From Microbacterium oryzae (lineage in GTDB: Bacteria; Actinomycetota; Actinomycetes; Actinomycetales; Microbacteriaceae): a DNA stretch of 64,000 nucleotides. How positions within the stretch are numbered: the stretch's first letter is position 1; every line of letters starts with the position of its first letter. The stretch is taken from positions 2,046,001 through 2,110,000 of the forward strand of contig NZ_CP032550.1 in NCBI RefSeq assembly GCF_009735645.1. The letters are read 5' to 3'. Shown in pieces: positions 60,753-64,000 of this stretch. The notes below the pieces were generated by a model. It made no database searches and was not told the DNA's origin. It was given only the letters and a program-made list of their open reading frames with translations. A program made the translations under genes and the position numbers.

Positions 60753-62142
60753 TGCACACCGCCGCTCCTCGCTGCGCCGCTGGTGGGCCGCGGTCGCAGA
60801 GTCGCTGGACTCTCGCCTGTGGCCCGTCCCCGTCGCCGTGGTCGTCGTGGCCGTGGCGCTCGGCATCGCCATCCCTCGAATCGACATCCTCCTCGACTCC
60901 CGCCTCCCGAACGAGGTGGACTCCGCGGTCTTCAACGGCGGCGCGGACACCGCGCGCTCGGTCCTGTCATCGATCGCCGGGTCGCTGATCACCGCCACGT
61001 CCCTGACCTTCTCCCTGACGGTGGTGGCCCTCCAGCTGGCCAGCAGTCAGGCGTCCCCGCGGGTGCTCCGGCTCTTCGCGCGGGACCGCCAGGTGCACTG
61101 GACGCTCGCGGCGTTCCTCGGCACGTTCGCGTATTCCATCGCCGTCCTCCGCGCGGTCCGTTCTGCGACCGAGTCGGACCCGGAGTTCGTACCCCGCATC
61201 GCCGTCACCGTCTCCTTCCTGCTGACGCTCGTCAGCGTGGTCATGCTCGTCTTCTTCCTGGCCCATCTCGCGGCCCAGCTGCGGGTCGAGACGATGCTGA
61301 AGGACATCCACGCGGATACCGATCGCACGATCGATCTCGTCGACGCGCGCGACTCCGGCGCGACCGCGTTCTCGGGCGCAGTCGAGACGCCGCGCCGCAG
61401 ACGAGCGGTCGCGGCGGGCACGAGCGGCTTCGTCACCGGCCGCGACCTCGCCCTCCTCACGGACGTCGCCGTCGATCGAGGGATCGTCGTGGCAGAGGCG
61501 AAGGCCGTCGGCGACAACGTCGTCGCCGGGATGCCACTCGCGTTCTGGTGGACCGACGGCCGGAACGAGACCGGCGCGGAAGCAGACGCCGAGGCGACCG
61601 CCGACGCGCTCCGGCGCGCGTTCACCATCGAATACGAGCGGAACGCCGTCGAAGATGTCGGGTACGGCGTCCAGCAGATCGTCGACATCGCCCTGCGCGC
61701 GCTCTCACCCGGCGTGAACGATCCCGTGACGGCGGTCCACGCACTCGGGCACCTCACGGCGGTGACAGCGCGACGCATCGACATGGCGCGGCCCCCTGCG
61801 GCGGTCAGCGGCCCCGACGGAAGCCTCCGCGTCCTCACGCTGCCCCGCACGCCGAAGCAGGACGTCGACGCCGCCTTGACACCACTGCGGCACTACGGTG
61901 CCGGCGACCCCTTGCTCGTGCCGCGATTCCTGCAGTCGTGCCTCGAACTGTCCACCCTCTGCAGCGAGCCGTCGGTGCACGCAGCGCTCCTCGCTCAGCT
62001 CGCCGCGCTCGAGCGGCAGCTGCGGGCGAGCACCGCCGACCCCGCCCAGGTGACCGAGCTGCTCACTCTGTCGGCCCAGACCCGTCGGCAGATGCAGGAA
62101 GCGACCTCCGCTGTCGATGGAGGGCATGACGGCTCCTGCTGA
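60745..62142 (+). CDS. DUF2254 membrane protein
   Basis: A 465-residue protein with four N-terminal membrane segments (PVAVVVVAVALGIAI, SLTFSLTVVALQLA, TLAAFLGTFAYSIAVL, IAVTVSFLLTLVSVVMLVFFLAHLA) and a large cytosolic part. The stretch ITATSLTFSLTVVALQLASSQASPRVL and VEDVGYGVQQIVDIALRALSPGVNDPVTA are the DUF2254 signatures. Function unknown. The ATG 60745 starts 8 bases before the hydrolase stop and has AGAGGAG upstream. Converges on the phosphatase gene, 7 bases apart. Confidence 0.9.
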   Translation: MPDAHRRSSLRRWWAAVAESLDSRLWPVPVAVVVVAVALGIAIPRIDILLDSRLPNEVDSAVFNGGADTARSVLSSIAGSLITATSLTFSLTVVALQLASSQASPRVLRLFARDRQVHWTLAAFLGTFAYSIAVLRAVRSATESDPEFVPRIAVTVSFLLTLVSVVMLVFFLAHLAAQLRVETMLKDIHADTDRTIDLVDARDSGATAFSGAVETPRRRRAVAAGTSGFVTGRDLALLTDVAVDRGIVVAEAKAVGDNVVAGMPLAFWWTDGRNETGAEADAEATADALRRAFTIEYERNAVEDVGYGVQQIVDIALRALSPGVNDPVTAVHALGHLTAVTARRIDMARPPAAVSGPDGSLRVLTLPRTPKQDVDAALTPLRHYGAGDPLLVPRFLQSCLELSTLCSEPSVHAALLAQLAALERQLRASTADPAQVTELLTLSAQTRRQMQEATSAVDGGHDGSC

Positions 62143-62149
62143 CCCGCCG

Positions 62150-64000
62150 TCACGTCTCCCGACGCAGGGCCAGCACCGTGAGGTCGTCGTCGATGTCCCC
62201 GGCTTCGGCCATCCGCACCACCGCCGCGACCGCCTCGTCAGCAGAGCGCGCGTCGGCGGCCGCTCGCCACGCCTCGGCGAGGTCGGCAAGAGACCCGCCG
62301 AGGGCGTCGAGCACGCCGTCGCTGACCACCACGAGCGTCTCTCCGACCTCGAGGCGGTCGGTCTCGATCTCGCGGGGCTCGTCCGGCGCGATCCCGAGCG
62401 GCAGCCCGTTCGCCCTCAGCCGTCGCACCGAGCCGTCCGGCCCCACGACAGCGGCCAAACCGTGGCCTGCGTCGGAGTAGGTGACGGTGCCGGACGGTCC
62501 GTGCACGAACGCGTGGAACAGCGTGACGAACGCGCCGGTGTTCTCGAGGTCCCCGGCCATGCTCCGCTCGGTCTCGACGAGCGGTCGCACGATCTCGTCG
62601 TCCCGTCCGTGCGCACGCAGCAGCGATCGCGCCGTGGCGGCGAGGATGGCCGCGCCCGCGCCCTTGCCCATGACGTCGGCGAGCGTCAGCACCACGCCGT
62701 GGTCGAGGCCATACCAGTCGTAGAAGTCGCCGCCGACCGACCCGGCGGGCACGACGCGCGCCGCCAGGTCGTAGCCGGCCAGGGAGGGCACCTCGGCCGG
62801 CAGCAGGCCCGCCTGAACCTGAGCAGCTCGCCGCAGCTCGGCGCGCTCCACGGTGACGTCGCGCATCATCGTGACGACGCCGCCACCCGCGCTCTCCGGC
62901 AGGCGCGCGGTGGTGAACGCGACCACCCGCTCGTCGTCGGGCTGCGCGCGGACCACCAGCGCGAGGTCGCGCACGTCCGTGCCGGCCAGCGACAGCGCGA
63001 AGGGCAGCTCCTCCGTGTCGAGGCCCGTGCCATCCAGATTGCGGATGCCCTGCAGGTCCGCCCGTCGCCCGGCCCCCGGCTCCTCCTCATCCGAGATCTC
63101 CGAGCCCAGCAGCAGGCGGGTGGCCGCGGCGTTCCGCAGCAGGACCTCGCCGTCGCGATCCACGACCCGCACCCCCTCCGCCATGGTGTCGACGATGGTC
63201 TCGAGCAGCTTCGCCTGCGCCTCGGCGTCGTCGCGTGATCGGGTGAGAGCCGAGGCCAGATCCGCTCGGTCGTCGCGTTCGAGGGCGAGCGCCAGACCGA
63301 CCGCGCAGAACAGCACCCCGTACAGCTGAGCGGCCGCGATCTGCGTGGTCGCGTTGCCCGCCTCGAGGAACGGCCCGGCGCCGTGCGCCGTCAGCCCGAT
63401 CGTGAGCGCGGCGACGAGACAGCCCTGGAGCGCGACGAGCTCTGCCGGCAGGCGACTGCCGCCCCAGCACGCGAGAGTGAGCAGCGGGAAGACGATCGTG
63501 AGCTGGCCCGGGGAGAGGAACCAGGCGAGGTGCACCAGCGGGGTCGCCACCAGCAGCGCGATCCACTCGACGGGCCGCGACCGCACCCGCGCGCCGAGCT
63601 GATCGAGAAGCGCACGACGGTCGGTCGTGCGCCGCCGCTGCAGGTGCTCGGCGGTGGCGAACACCAGCGGCACGAGGACCACGATGCTGCCCAGATTGCG
63701 CGCGAGCCACAGCAGGCAGACGTCCCATCGCCATCCCGGCCCGGCGAGAAGCGACTCGGCTTCGATCAGCGGCACCGACAGCACGGCTCCGGCGAGCGCG
63801 GCGAAGAAGAACCACCACAGCTCGCCGCGGTCGAGCACCCGGGCGCCCGAGTGCGAGCGGAGGCCGGGGCGGCGTCTCCGGAGGAGCGCGGCGGGGACCA
63901 CCGCCTGCACGACCGCGGCCACGGACCCGAAGAGACTGCCGAGCCACGTTCCGCCGGTGGCGACGACGATCGCGCAGGTGATCGCCGCCATGAGCGCGAT
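62150..64000 (-). CDS. MASE1-PAS-PP2C (SpoIIE-type) serine phosphatase, 5' truncated
   Basis: 616 residues are visible; the frame stays open to the window edge, so the N-terminus is missing. Order: a MASE1-like sensor with about six or more membrane segments (VCLLWLARNLGSIVVLVPLVF), a PAS-like domain (LLETIVDTMAEGVRVVDRDGEVLLRNAAATRLL), and a SpoIIE/RsbU-type PP2C domain (AGSVGGDFYDWYGLDHGVVLTLADVMGKGAGAA, SDAGHGLAAVV, SDGVLDALGG, DDDLTVLALRR) with the metal-binding Asp residues. Likely relays a membrane or redox signal to an anti-anti-sigma target not present here. Confidence 0.92.
   Translation of the reverse strand: MALMAAITCAIVVATGGTWLGSLFGSVAAVVQAVVPAALLRRRRPGLRSHSGARVLDRGELWWFFFAALAGAVLSVPLIEAESLLAGPGWRWDVCLLWLARNLGSIVVLVPLVFATAEHLQRRRTTDRRALLDQLGARVRSRPVEWIALLVATPLVHLAWFLSPGQLTIVFPLLTLACWGGSRLPAELVALQGCLVAALTIGLTAHGAGPFLEAGNATTQIAAAQLYGVLFCAVGLALALERDDRADLASALTRSRDDAEAQAKLLETIVDTMAEGVRVVDRDGEVLLRNAAATRLLLGSEISDEEEPGAGRRADLQGIRNLDGTGLDTEELPFALSLAGTDVRDLALVVRAQPDDERVVAFTTARLPESAGGGVVTMMRDVTVERAELRRAAQVQAGLLPAEVPSLAGYDLAARVVPAGSVGGDFYDWYGLDHGVVLTLADVMGKGAGAAILAATARSLLRAHGRDDEIVRPLVETERSMAGDLENTGAFVTLFHAFVHGPSGTVTYSDAGHGLAAVVGPDGSVRRLRANGLPLGIAPDEPREIETDRLEVGETLVVVSDGVLDALGGSLADLAEAWRAAADARSADEAVAAVVRMAEAGDIDDDLTVLALRRET

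Overview
The window is a high-GC, densely coded, IS-free stretch of an actinobacterial chromosome. Evidence for the lineage: HspR/HAIR-controlled dnaK-grpE-dnaJ-hspR, the GlgE glycogen route, CebR-type operators, many GTG starts and many leaderless starts sitting six or seven bases after a TAnnnT-like -10 box. The protein set is most like Microbacteriaceae, probably Microbacterium (inference, no search was run). There are 60 supported protein genes, one tRNA, and no gene-free stretch longer than 300 bases. I see no phage, integrase, transposase, plasmid origin or CRISPR array.

Layout. 1-8.1 kb: truncated purD, a DUF2695 gene, a membrane protein, a DEAD-box RNA helicase, purC, a uracil/xanthine-type permease, a hemerythrin-like protein and a GNAT acetyltransferase. 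8.1-14.1 kb: a cellobiose/beta-glucoside locus (cebE-cebF-cebG-bglC-cebR, minus strand) behind a promoter carrying two CebR-like boxes. 14.2-21.6 kb: purS-purQ, a D-2-hydroxyacid dehydrogenase, RidA, an SDR, an AzgA-type purine permease, apt, an unknown gene joined to a GH114-like lipoprotein, and a GlsB-type membrane protein. 21.8-29.6 kb: an alpha-glucoside locus with a divergent ROK repressor, an ABC importer and two tandem GH13 alpha-glucosidases. 29.7-36.1 kb: glgX-glgE-glgB, the GlgE branch of alpha-glucan metabolism.

36.2-43.6 kb: a minus-strand operon (GntR regulator; tctC-tctB-tctA; DapA-like aldolase; FucI/AraA-like isomerase; PfkB kinase) whose substrate I cannot name. Two near-identical palindromic boxes mark its control by the GntR protein. 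This is the best candidate here for an undescribed pathway. 43.6-47.8 kb: dnaK-grpE-dnaJ-hspR with two HAIR sites. 47.8-55.5 kb: an Atg22-like MFS protein, a Cof-type HAD phosphatase, a divergent pair of MarR-like regulators that both carry histidine-rich tracts, a YchJ-like protein, a lytic transglycosylase, a Nudix hydrolase, an AAA ATPase joined to dcd, and tRNA-Gly(CCC). 55.5-58.5 kb: a DUF4397 protein, a class F-like sortase, a SigK-like sigma factor and an RskA-like anti-sigma factor. 58.5-64 kb: an SDR, a VOC protein, an epoxide-hydrolase-like enzyme, a DUF2254 membrane protein and a truncated MASE1-PAS-PP2C phosphatase.

How the parts fit. Purine synthesis (purD, purC, purS, purQ) is interleaved with purine salvage and uptake (apt, two NCS2-type permeases). 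Carbohydrate use is the main theme: two ABC importers without their own ATPase feed a beta-glucosidase and two alpha-glucosidases, next to the enzymes that build and debranch alpha-glucan. Each sugar locus has its own local repressor (LacI, ROK, GntR) with recognisable operator-like DNA. Strong GC-rich hairpins separate most convergent units.
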